A stretch of DNA of 64,000 bases from Roseomonas elaeocarpi (GTDB lineage Bacteria > Pseudomonadota > Alphaproteobacteria > Acetobacterales > Acetobacteraceae), in assembly GCF_042433915.1 (NCBI RefSeq), contig NZ_JBHLUN010000007.1, positions 210,747 to 274,746 of the forward strand, given 5' to 3'. The notes under the pieces are model-generated. The model saw only the letters and a program-made list of their open reading frames with translations. It was not told where the DNA came from and did not search any database. Positions 1-7,701 of this stretch are shown here, piece by piece. The translations under genes were made by a program, and so were the position numbers. Position 1 is the stretch's first letter. Each line of letters starts with the position of its first letter.

Positions 1-15
1 CCAGAGGTTTCCATC

Positions 16-312
16 ATGTCCCGCCGCTGCGACATCACCGGCAAGGGCGTGCTGACCGGCAACAACGTCAGCCACGCCAACAACAAGACCCGCCGGCGCT
101 ACCTGCCGAACCTGCAGCAGGCCTCGTTCTTCTCCGACGTGCTCGGCACCTCGGTGCAGATGCGCCTGTCCACCAACGGCATCCGCACGGTGGAGCACAA
201 TGGCGGCCTCGATGCCTTCCTGCTCGGCACGCCCGATCGCAAGCTCGGCACCGAGGCCCTGGTCCTGAAGCGCCGCATCGGCCGCGCCCAGGCCAAGAAG
301 CAGGCCGCCTGA
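16..312 (+). CDS. rpmB: 50S ribosomal protein L28
   Basis: Component of the large ribosomal subunit. The 98-residue product opens with MSRRCDITGKG and continues with the GNNVSHANNKTRRRYLPN stretch that is diagnostic of bacterial L28, followed by the basic C-terminus. The length is on the long side, as is usual for alphaproteobacterial L28. It stands alone at the window edge (no rpmG beside it). A G-rich hairpin follows the stop codon at 328-356. Confidence 0.97.
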   Translation: MSRRCDITGKGVLTGNNVSHANNKTRRRYLPNLQQASFFSDVLGTSVQMRLSTNGIRTVEHNGGLDAFLLGTPDRKLGTEALVLKRRIGRAQAKKQAA

Positions 313-327
313 TTTAGCCTTTGTTTG

Positions 328-356
328 CCATCCTCCCCCTAGAACGGGGGGGATGG
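328..356 (+). terminator. Hairpin after rpmB
   Basis: The arms CCATCCTCCCCC (328-339) and GGGGGGGATGG (346-356) pair with one bulged base around the loop tagaac. There is no U-run after it, so intrinsic termination is uncertain. The hairpin also buries the G-tract and ATG (353) of the next gene, so it could instead limit that gene's translation. Confidence 0.4.
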
Positions 357-1204
357 AAGAAGCTGCCTACCTCCTCGCCGGTGCCGTCGCGCTGCCCTGC
401 CTCGCCAGCGCCGGCTGGATGGCCTGGCGGCAGCGAAGCCAGCTTTCTGCCCTCCAGGCGGAACGCGGCCGCGAAAGCGCGCTGAGGGCCGGGCAGGCCC
501 GGCGCCTCGCGCTGGTGTCGCGGGAACTCTCGCAGCCGGGGCTGTCCCTCCTGGGCATGGCCGATCAGCTGGCCGCGGCGCCCGAGGCGGAGGCGCCCGC
601 CATCGCCGCCTCGCTGCGCGCCGAATCCGCCCGCCTCCTGCGCCTGTCCGACGAAATCGCCGACGAGCTCGCCTCCCATGGCGGGGAACGGCACCTGCGG
701 GAAGAGCCGCTGGTGCTCGGTGCCCTGCTGGATCAGGCGCTGCTGGAAGTCCGCCGCCCCTTGGGGGACGCCAGCCGCCACTGGAGCATCGATGGCCGCA
801 TCGGGGAGCTGACGCTGCTGGGCGACCGGCGTGCCCTGTCGCGCTCGCTGGCGCAGGTGCTGATGCGGGCCGTGCGCGAAACCGGGGCCGGGGACTGCAT
901 CGCGATCCGCCTCGTGCGCGGGCCGGACAACCTGTCGCTGCTGATCGAGGATGAGGGGGCGGGGCTGGCCAGTGGCGATATCGCCGGGATGGCGGCGGAG
1001 GCCGGCGGCACGCGCGGGCTGGAACTCGGCCTCGCCACCGCGCGCGACCTGATGCGCGCCCATGGCGGCGACCTGGTGGTGGAGGCCGCGGCCGGCGTCG
1101 GCACGCGGGCCTGGCTGACCCTGCCGCGCCGCCGCGTGATCTCCGACCCGGAAACCGCGCCGCGCGCGCCGGCGGCTACACCAGCGCCGGCGAACGCTCC
1201 GTAG
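353..1204 (+). CDS. Histidine-kinase-like ATPase protein, degenerate
   Basis: A 283-residue protein with one probable N-terminal membrane helix (residues 5-24), a DHp-like helical segment and a C-terminal HATPase_c fold. The place where the phosphorylated His would sit reads VSRELSQPGLSLLG, so the usual SHELRTPL His is Arg. The N-box Asn is also missing (VLMRAVRETGAG). The G1 box (IEDEGAGL) and G2 region (RGLELGLATARDLMRAHGG) are recognisable. It could be a pseudokinase, or a partner for phosphotransfer or dimerisation. The start has a G-tract just upstream. The 3' end overlaps convergent cobT by 29 bp. No response regulator is adjacent. Confidence 0.7.
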   Translation: MEEAAYLLAGAVALPCLASAGWMAWRQRSQLSALQAERGRESALRAGQARRLALVSRELSQPGLSLLGMADQLAAAPEAEAPAIAASLRAESARLLRLSDEIADELASHGGERHLREEPLVLGALLDQALLEVRRPLGDASRHWSIDGRIGELTLLGDRRALSRSLAQVLMRAVRETGAGDCIAIRLVRGPDNLSLLIEDEGAGLASGDIAGMAAEAGGTRGLELGLATARDLMRAHGGDLVVEAAAGVGTRAWLTLPRRRVISDPETAPRAPAATPAPANAP

Positions 1205-3050
1205 CGGCGCGCTGGAAGGCCTTGGCAGCGTCCTCGTCGAAGAGCTCCGCCAGCTTCTTCATCATGGTGCCGCCCAGCTCCTCGGCATCCACGATGGTGA
1301 CCGCGCGGCGGTAGTAGCGGGTGACGTCGTGGCCGATGCCCACCGCGATCAGCTCCACGATGTCGCGGCCCTCGATCTCGGCGATCACCTTGCGCAGGTG
1401 GCGCTCCAGGTAGTTGCCGGGGTTCACGCTCAGCGTGCTGTCATCCACCGGCGCGCCGTCCGAGATCACCATCAGGATGCGCCGGTGCTCGGAGCGCGAT
1501 AGCATCCGCCGGTAGGCCCAGTCCAGCGCCTCGCCGTCGATGTTCTCCTTGAGCAGACCCTCGCGCAGCATCAGGCCGAGGTTCTTGCGCGCGCGCCGCC
1601 AGGGCTCGTCGGCGGCCTTGTAGACGACGTGGCGCAGGTCGTTCAGGCGGCCCGGGTTGCGCGGCTTGCCTTCCTGCACCCAGCGCTCGCGCGACTGGCC
1701 GCCCTTCCAGGCGCGGGTGGTGAAGCCCAGGATTTCCGTCTTGACGCCGCAGCGCTCCAGCGTGCGGGCCAGGATGTCGCAGCACATGGCGGCCACCGTG
1801 ATCGGCCGGCCGCGCATGGAGCCGGAATTGTCGATCAGCAGCGTCACCACGGTGTCGCGGAAGTCGGCCTCGCGCTCGTGCTTGTAGGAGAGCGAGTAGG
1901 TCGGGTTGGAGATGACGCGGGCCAGCCGCGCCACATCGAGCAGCCCTTCCTCCAGGTCGAACTCCCAGGCGCGGGACTGCTGCGCCATCAGCCGGCGCTG
2001 GAGGCGGTTGGCGAGCTTGCTCACCACGCCCTGCAGGTGGGAAAGCTGCTGGTCGAGCTGCTGGCGCAGCCGCGTCAGCTCGTCCTCGTCGCACAGGTCG
2101 GCGGCGCCCACTTCCTCGTCGAACTTGCGGGTGAAGGCGCGGTAGGTGGAGGCGTCGTCGGAAGCGGGGACCTCCTTGCGCTGCTGCGGCCCGCCCGGGC
2201 GGTCCTCGCCCTCGGCCGCGGCGCCGTCCTCATCCTCGCCTTCGCCCTCGTCCTCGGCGCCCGAGCCTTCGGCCTGCTCGGGCTGGGCGCCCAGCATGCT
2301 CTCGGCTTCCTGGGCCTGCGCCTCGCCCTCGCCGTTGTTGTCCTGCGCCTGGGTGGACTCGCCGCCCTGGTCGCCTTCCTGCTGCTCTTCCTCGGAGGAT
2401 TCGGCCTCGACCTCGGCCTCGGCCAGATCGAGTGCGGTGAGCAGCTTGCGCGCGGCGCGGGCGAAGGCGTCCTGGTCGGCGGTGGCCGCGGCCATCTCGC
2501 GGAAGGCGCTCTCGGTGCGATCGCCCAGCGTGTCGCGCCACATGCCGAGCACGCGGCGCGCGGGTTCCGGCACGGACTCGCCGCTCAGGCGTTCGCGCGC
2601 CAGCAGGCCCAGCGCCGTGGAGAGCGGCAGCTGGTCCTTGCGCGTCATGCGGTCGTAGCCCTCCGTTTCCGCCTGGTCCGTCAGGCGGGCGTGGAGGTTG
2701 GCGGCGACGCCGGGCATCTGCTGACCGCCCAGCACCTCGATGCGCGCCTGCTCCAGCGCGTCGAAGACCTCGCGCGCGTCGCGGCGCGAGGGCAGGCGGG
2801 CGGCGTGGGTGGCCTCGTCATGGTGCCGCAGGCGCAGCGCCACGGCGTCGGCGGCACCGCGCAGGCGGGCCATCTCGGCGGGCGGCAGGGCGCGGGTGGG
2901 CAGCGGCAGGCGGGCGCGCTTGGCGGTCACGCCCGAGGGGCCGGGCTGGAAGGTGACCTGCACGTCGTCGGTGCGGGCGATGGCGCGCACCGCACCGGCG
3001 GTGGCGCGCTTGAACTCTTCCTGCCGGGACTGGTCCTTGGATTGGCTCAC
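1176..3050 (-). CDS. cobT: Cobaltochelatase subunit CobT
   Basis: Subunit of the aerobic, ATP-dependent cobaltochelatase (CobN-CobS-CobT) that inserts cobalt into hydrogenobyrinate a,c-diamide in B12 synthesis. 624 residues: an N-terminal CobT domain, a very acidic Glu/Gln-rich linker at about 205-290, and a C-terminal von Willebrand A domain with the MIDAS motif DNSGSMRG and the later SDGAPVDD. It follows cobS by 37 bp on the same strand, so the pair is probably co-transcribed. CobN, the large subunit, is not in the window. Confidence 0.97.
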   Translation of the reverse strand: MSQSKDQSRQEEFKRATAGAVRAIARTDDVQVTFQPGPSGVTAKRARLPLPTRALPPAEMARLRGAADAVALRLRHHDEATHAARLPSRRDAREVFDALEQARIEVLGGQQMPGVAANLHARLTDQAETEGYDRMTRKDQLPLSTALGLLARERLSGESVPEPARRVLGMWRDTLGDRTESAFREMAAATADQDAFARAARKLLTALDLAEAEVEAESSEEEQQEGDQGGESTQAQDNNGEGEAQAQEAESMLGAQPEQAEGSGAEDEGEGEDEDGAAAEGEDRPGGPQQRKEVPASDDASTYRAFTRKFDEEVGAADLCDEDELTRLRQQLDQQLSHLQGVVSKLANRLQRRLMAQQSRAWEFDLEEGLLDVARLARVISNPTYSLSYKHEREADFRDTVVTLLIDNSGSMRGRPITVAAMCCDILARTLERCGVKTEILGFTTRAWKGGQSRERWVQEGKPRNPGRLNDLRHVVYKAADEPWRRARKNLGLMLREGLLKENIDGEALDWAYRRMLSRSEHRRILMVISDGAPVDDSTLSVNPGNYLERHLRKVIAEIEGRDIVELIAVGIGHDVTRYYRRAVTIVDAEELGGTMMKKLAELFDEDAAKAFQRAATERSPALV

Positions 3051-3087
3051 GACACAACTCCCCCGGCAGGTTCAGTGAAACGGATCC

Positions 3088-4074
3088 TCAGGCCTTGGCG
3101 TAAAGGCCGGTCGGGATCTCCTGGTTGAAGCAGCGCTGGTAGTACTCGGCCACCGTGGAACGCTCGGCCTCGTCGCACTTGTTGAGGAACGAAAGACGGA
3201 AGGCGAAGCCCACGTCACCGAAGATGCGCGCGTTCTCGGCCCAGGTAATCACGGTGCGCGGCGACATGACGGTGGAGATGTCGCCCGCGATGAAGCCGGC
3301 GCGCGTCAGGTCGGCCAGGCTCACCATGCTCTCAATCTGCTTGCGGCCCTTCTCGTCGGTCACCTTCATCTTGGCGGCCACGATGTCGCTCTCCTGCCGG
3401 TGCGGCAGGTAGTTCAGGGTCGCCACGATGTTCCAGCGGTCCATCTGGCCCTGATTGATCTGCTGGGTGCCGTGGTACAGGCCAGTGGTGTCACCCAGGC
3501 CGACCGTGTTGGCGGTGGCGAAGATGCGGAAGCCCGGGTGGGGGCGGATCACGCGGTTCTGGTCGAGCAGCGTCAGCTTGCCCTCGACCTCGAGCACGCG
3601 CTGGATCACGAACATCACGTCCGGGCGGCCGGCGTCGTACTCGTCGAACACGATGGCGCAGGGGCGCTGCAGGGCCCAGGGAAGGATGCCTTCCTTGAAC
3701 TCGGTGATCTGCTTGCCGTCCTTGAGCACGATCGCGTCCTTGCCGACGAGGTCGATGCGCGAGATGTGGCTGTCGAGGTTGACGCGGATGCAGGGCCAGT
3801 TGAGGCGGGCGGCCACCTGCTCCACGTGCGTGGACTTGCCGGTGCCGTGGTAGCCCTGGATCATCACGCGGCGGTTGAAGGCGAAGCCGGCCAGGATCGC
3901 CAGCGTGGTGTCACGGTCGAAGCGGTAGGTCTCATCGCGTTCCGGCACGTGCTCGGTGGGGGTCGAGAAGCCCATCACCTCCATGTCGGTGTCGATGCCG
4001 AACACGTCGCGCACCTTGAGCCGCACGTCGGGCATGTCGGGACGGCTGTCGGTCAGGGTGGCGATCGTGTCCAT
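3088..4074 (-). CDS. cobS: Cobaltochelatase subunit CobS (AAA+ ATPase)
   Basis: AAA+ motor of the aerobic cobaltochelatase, paired with CobT just downstream. 328 residues, the normal family length. Walker A is GYHGTGKSTHVEQ at about residue 75-87 and Walker B is CAIVFDEYD near 139-147. The sensor region (FRIFATANTVGLGDTTG) and C-terminal lid follow. The start MDTIATLTDSRPD matches CobS proteins. It lies between the J-domain gene and cobT, an order common in alphaproteobacteria. Confidence 0.97.
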   Translation of the reverse strand: MDTIATLTDSRPDMPDVRLKVRDVFGIDTDMEVMGFSTPTEHVPERDETYRFDRDTTLAILAGFAFNRRVMIQGYHGTGKSTHVEQVAARLNWPCIRVNLDSHISRIDLVGKDAIVLKDGKQITEFKEGILPWALQRPCAIVFDEYDAGRPDVMFVIQRVLEVEGKLTLLDQNRVIRPHPGFRIFATANTVGLGDTTGLYHGTQQINQGQMDRWNIVATLNYLPHRQESDIVAAKMKVTDEKGRKQIESMVSLADLTRAGFIAGDISTVMSPRTVITWAENARIFGDVGFAFRLSFLNKCDEAERSTVAEYYQRCFNQEIPTGLYAKA

Positions 4075-4145
4075 CGGGGAATCCCGCTTCTTTCGTGTCT
4101 CGGGTTGGCCGCCCCGGCCCGCGGAGGGGCGATCGGGGCGACGCT

Positions 4146-4742
4146 TCAGGCGGCGACGCTGGTGTCCTGCTGCTGCGCCATGGTGGCGAGCCGCTTGCGG
4201 AGCAGGCTATAGGCCCGGTTCACGTCTTTTAAACGCTCCTCGGCCGATTTGTCGCCTCCGTGGGTGTCCGGATGGTAGCGCTTGGCGAGCTCCTTCCACC
4301 GGTCACGCAGGGCGTCCTCTTCCAGCGGCCAGCCAAGCCCCAGAACGTCCAGCGCGGCGCGGAGTTCAGCTGGGGCCTTGGTGGCCGATTTGCGAGGGGT
4401 GGGCTTCGCGTCCGCGAAAAGACCCAAGGGGTCCTTCAGCGCGGCCGGATCGAACTTGCCCTGCATGCCGAGCCGGCCCAGGGGCCAGGTCGGACGCTGC
4501 CAGCCGGTATCGTCCTTGAGATGCGTCTCGATCTCGTCCGGACTCATTCCCTTGTAGAAGTCCCAGGCCTGATTGTAGGCGCGGACGTGCTCCAGGCAGA
4601 AATGATAGTAGTCGCGAAGGCGAGAACGATCACGAGGGGCGCGAAACTCCCCGGCTGCCTCGCAGCCTGGGAAGTCGCAACGACGGAAGCCGGTGCTTCC
4701 GGGCGAAGGCGGGGTGTGGGTTGTGGTGCCTCGGCGGGCCAT
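4146..4742 (-). CDS. J-domain (DnaJ-like) protein
   Basis: 198 residues beginning MARRGTTTHTPPSPG; this start was chosen over a longer reading because the extra upstream residues look non-coding. The N-terminal half has a short CDFPGC element and a conserved region (CLEHVRAYNQAWDFYKGM). The last 65 residues form a J domain with the HPD tripeptide (KRYHPDTHGGDK), which stimulates Hsp70 ATPase. This C-terminal J-domain type beside cobS and divergent from bolA is a conserved alphaproteobacterial arrangement. Its client is unknown. Confidence 0.9.
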   Translation of the reverse strand: MARRGTTTHTPPSPGSTGFRRCDFPGCEAAGEFRAPRDRSRLRDYYHFCLEHVRAYNQAWDFYKGMSPDEIETHLKDDTGWQRPTWPLGRLGMQGKFDPAALKDPLGLFADAKPTPRKSATKAPAELRAALDVLGLGWPLEEDALRDRWKELAKRYHPDTHGGDKSAEERLKDVNRAYSLLRKRLATMAQQQDTSVAA

Positions 4743-4831
4743 GCGCCACCTTATGATCGCAGCATCCCGCGTGGGCAAGGCAGTAAAGCTGCGCTTCACA
4801 ACCGATTGGGATGCATGGGACAAGGCTTGCC

Positions 4832-5122
4832 ATGACGTTTGAGCCATCCAGGGAGCGCCGCCTCGGGGCCGCGCTGGCCGCAGCCTTTCCCGGTGCCACG
4901 GTCGCGGTGCGCGACGACAGCCACCTTCATGCGGGACACGCGGGCGCCCGCCCGGGCGGCGAGACGCATTACGGCGTCCGGGTGGTCTGGGCCGGCTTCG
5001 AGGGGCAGAACCGGGTGGCGCGGCAGCGGGCGGTGAATGCCGCCGTGGCCGCGGAGTTCACCGGCGGCCTCCACGCGCTGGCCATCGAGGCGCGCACGCC
5101 GGCCGAGGCCGCCGCCGGCTGA
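4832..5122 (+). CDS. bolA: BolA family protein
   Basis: 96 residues starting MTFEPSRERRLG. It carries the BolA signature VRDDSHLHAGHAGA followed by GETHYGVRVV and a helix-turn-helix-like class II KH fold. BolA proteins bind monothiol glutaredoxins through an Fe-S cluster, and some act as transcription regulators. The gene is divergent from the J-domain gene with 89 bp between starts, so the two probably have back-to-back promoters. No glutaredoxin gene lies beside it in the window. Confidence 0.93.
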   Translation: MTFEPSRERRLGAALAAAFPGATVAVRDDSHLHAGHAGARPGGETHYGVRVVWAGFEGQNRVARQRAVNAAVAAEFTGGLHALAIEARTPAEAAAG

Positions 5123-5190
5123 GGCGCGGCGGGCGGCTGGGTGCCTCCGCCGCCTGTCCGAATATCTTCACGCCCGCTCCGCCCCCAGTG

Positions 5191-5232
5191 CTGACATTCT
5201 GAGGCTGACATCCTGGGGCTGACATCCTGCGC
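5191..5232. repeat. Three tandem copies of a 14-bp repeat
   Basis: Three consecutive 14-bp units (ctgacattctgagg, ctgacatcctgggg, ctgacatcctgcgc) start at 5191, 5205 and 5219, between bolA and the nuclease-like gene. The first eleven bases differ at one position among copies. The function is unknown: slippage product, protein-binding site or leader element of the downstream gene. Confidence 0.8.
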
Positions 5233-5304
5233 CCGCCGCCCGGTCCGGGCGCGGGGTTGCTGCAGGCCCCGTCGGGCCGTTGCAGGGTGGGGAGGAGCCG
5301 TCCC

Positions 5305-6222
5305 ATGCCGTTCACCGTGATCCGGGGCCATTTCCACGCGCGCGGCTACTCGCCGGACGGGGATTCCCTGCGCTTCGCGCCGCAGGACACCGCGCTGCTG
5401 GGCCGGCTGTCCGGCCCCCGGGCGCGGGTCAACGCCCGCGGCCACGTGCAGCTGCGGATCGAGGCCATCGACACGCTGGAAACCCACTACACCCCGCCCG
5501 CCGGCGGCGGCGTTTACGCGCAGCCGGCGCAATGGGCCGAGGCGGCCGCGGAACGGCTGCTGGGCTTCGCCGGCATCACCGGGGTCGTATGGGACGCGGC
5601 GCACCGCACGGTGGTGGAGGCCGCGGACGGCACGCCGGGCTTTATCCTGAGCCGGGCGGTGGAGAAGAACGGCCGCCCGGTCGCCTTCGTGTTCGCGGGC
5701 GACCCGCCCGAGGCGGATGGGGCCGAGGTCTTCCTCGACGCCGCGCGACTGGAGGAAAGCTACAACCACCTCGCCCTGCGCGAGGGCCTGGCCTATCCCA
5801 CCTACTACACCGGCCTGTTCCGTGAGCTGCGCGACAGCCTCACCGCCGCCACAGGCGCGGCGCGGGCGGCGGGACTCGGGCTCTGGCCCACCGATGGGAC
5901 CGAGGCGGGCTTCGACGCCACGAGCCTCGCGGTGATCACCGACCGGGTGCCCATCCTGCCCAAGCTGTTCCGCCGCCTGGTGGAATACATGGTGAGCTTC
6001 GACACCGCGGTGGGCTTCCGCGAGAAGATGGAGGAGTCGGCGGAGCCGGTGCTCGACCTCACCGAGCAGAACTTCACCCACTTCGACAGCTTTATCGAGC
6101 AGGCGGCCGGCAGCACCCGCATCCGCCTGACCCGCCCACCGGAAGCGCTGGTCTTCGACGAGATGGTGGCGCGACCGGCGGATCAGTTCTCGCGGCTGCT
6201 GGACCCTTCCGCCGCGCCCTGA
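5305..6222 (+). CDS. Thermonuclease-like (SNase fold) protein
   Basis: 305 residues starting MPFTVIRGHFHARG, with ggaggag centred about 10 bp before the ATG. The segment HVQLRIEAIDTLETHY resembles the RLxGIDTPE motif of staphylococcal-nuclease-fold proteins, and NHLALREGLAYPTYYTG plus the later helix match the second half of that fold. The C-terminal 100 residues are an extension without a recognised domain. No signal peptide is visible, so it is probably cytoplasmic, unlike secreted nucleases. Catalysis is unproven. It overlaps the convergent DUF2889 gene by 40 bp. Confidence 0.6.
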   Translation: MPFTVIRGHFHARGYSPDGDSLRFAPQDTALLGRLSGPRARVNARGHVQLRIEAIDTLETHYTPPAGGGVYAQPAQWAEAAAERLLGFAGITGVVWDAAHRTVVEAADGTPGFILSRAVEKNGRPVAFVFAGDPPEADGAEVFLDAARLEESYNHLALREGLAYPTYYTGLFRELRDSLTAATGAARAAGLGLWPTDGTEAGFDATSLAVITDRVPILPKLFRRLVEYMVSFDTAVGFREKMEESAEPVLDLTEQNFTHFDSFIEQAAGSTRIRLTRPPEALVFDEMVARPADQFSRLLDPSAAP

Positions 6223-6779
6223 GCGGCGGCCTCCGCCAGCTCCGGCCAGCGGCGCAGCGATACCGGGCTGTCGGGGGCGTAGGCGTAGCAGCTGTTCAGC
6301 ATGGACCGCCGCTGCCGCGCCCGCGCCTCCGGGTCCTCCGCCGCGGCGGCGCGGCGTTCCCCGGCCAGGGTCTGGAAGGCCACGGTCGCCATCTGCGCCA
6401 GCAGCTCGCGCAGGTGGGTGCAGCCTTCCGCACCGCCCAGCCGCTCCGCCACCGCGCGACGGAAGCCGGCGCCGATCCGCACCCCGGCCAGCCGCGCGTA
6501 GTTGGGCGTGACCTCGGGGCACATGCGGTAGGGTGAGGCGTCGGTGCTGGCCTCGCAGGCGGTGATGAGCAGGTCGCGGTCCACGGTCAGGCGCAGCCAC
6601 ATGTCGTGCAGCGGCTCACCCGGCGGGATGGTGCCGCGGTCATGCGTGTTGAAGGGCAGGGCCTTGGTGTCGGTGAGGTGCGCCTCGACGTCGAACAGCC
6701 CGTCCGCGCGCCGGTAGCCGCGCAGGTCGATACTGCGGCGGTGCAGCGGCTCTCGCTCCGTGGGTGAGGAAAGGGGCAT
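6183..6779 (-). CDS. DUF2889 family protein
   Basis: 198 residues from MPLSSPTEREPLHRRSIDL. The pattern LHRRSIDLRGYRRADGLFDVEAHLTDTK, then a HDMWLRLTVD strand and CTHLRELL, matches DUF2889, a family of unknown function. No transmembrane or signal segment is seen. A longer start at 6848 is open but less likely, because the family homology begins a few residues after the chosen start. The 3' end overlaps the convergent nuclease-like gene. Confidence 0.8.
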   Translation of the reverse strand: MPLSSPTEREPLHRRSIDLRGYRRADGLFDVEAHLTDTKALPFNTHDRGTIPPGEPLHDMWLRLTVDRDLLITACEASTDASPYRMCPEVTPNYARLAGVRIGAGFRRAVAERLGGAEGCTHLRELLAQMATVAFQTLAGERRAAAAEDPEARARQRRSMLNSCYAYAPDSPVSLRRWPELAEAAAQGAAEGSSSREN

Positions 6780-6949
6780 CCCTTGCGTCCGGCTTTGAAG
6801 CCGGTATCTGGCACCCGTCAGCGGAGCCACCAAGGCATGGGACAGCATGGCAGCCCTTCAGGGGCCCGGCCGGGGTACGATCGGGGTGGGCGGCAGGGTT
6901 CCGCGGCCGGGGCGCTGATCCCGGCGTCCGGCGTCGTGGCAAACCGTTC

Positions 6950-7684
6950 TTGACCCTCGCCGCCGCCCTGACCGTGCTGGCCGGCGCCCTGGTCGGGGGC
7001 TTCGTCAGCGGCCTCGCCGGCTTCGGGCTAGGGTTGGTGGCGCTCGGCTTCTGGCTGCACGCCGTCACCCCGGCCGAGGCCACGGCGCTGGTGGCCTTCT
7101 GCTCGGTGCTGGCGCAGGCGCAGACCCTGCCGGCCATCTGGCACGCGGTGGAATGGCGCCGGGTCGGGCCGATGCTGCTGGCCGGCCTGGTTGGCGTGCC
7201 CCTGGGCGCGCTGCTGCTCACGCGGCTGGACATGGAGGTGTTCCGCCTCGGCACCGGCCTGTTCCTGATCGCCTTTTCCGGCTTCCTGCTGCTCGTCCGC
7301 TCGCAGCCCGCGATCCACTGGGGCGGCACCGCGGCCAACGCGGCGGTGGGCTTCGTGGGCGGCGTCATGGGCGGCTTGGCCGGCCTCTCCGGGCCCGCGC
7401 CCACGGCCTGGGCCACCCTGCGTGGCTGGAGCAAGCACGAGCGGCGCGGCGTGTTCCAGCCCTTCAACCTCGGGATCCTGGCCGCCGTGGCGCTTTGGAA
7501 CCTGTTGTCCGGCGCGGCGACGGCGGAGCTCGCGCTCCTGTCGGCGGTGGCGCTGCCGGGCACCTTTCTCGGCGCGCTTGCCGGCGCGGCCGCTTATCGC
7601 CGGCTCAGCGACCGCCGCTTCCACGAGGTCGTGCTGGTGCTGCTGGCCTTCTCGGGCGTGACCCTGGTCTGGGCGGCGTTCTGA
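6950..7684 (+). CDS. TauE/SafE (TSUP) family transporter
   Basis: Probable integral membrane exporter of about 244 residues and some eight hydrophobic segments, with the family's internal repeat of glycine-rich helices (GGFVSGLAGFGLGLVALGFW and GGVMGGLAGLSGPAPTAWA). TSUP members move sulfite, sulfoacetate or other anions; the substrate here is unknown. The start is not certain: no ATG fits, so a TTG at 6950 directly before the first helix was chosen. The frame is open further upstream (ATG at 6764), but that region overlaps the divergent gene. Confidence 0.8.
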   Translation: MTLAAALTVLAGALVGGFVSGLAGFGLGLVALGFWLHAVTPAEATALVAFCSVLAQAQTLPAIWHAVEWRRVGPMLLAGLVGVPLGALLLTRLDMEVFRLGTGLFLIAFSGFLLLVRSQPAIHWGGTAANAAVGFVGGVMGGLAGLSGPAPTAWATLRGWSKHERRGVFQPFNLGILAAVALWNLLSGAATAELALLSAVALPGTFLGALAGAAAYRRLSDRRFHEVVLVLLAFSGVTLVWAAF

Positions 7685-7701
7685 AGGGGGGCGGCCGGCC
7701 G

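Noticed and set aside
1629..3128. Long plus-strand open frame (499 residues) opposite cobT
   Set aside because: It is a shadow of cobT in GC-rich DNA: low-complexity Gly/Ala/Leu/His composition and no family pattern, while cobT is unmistakable.
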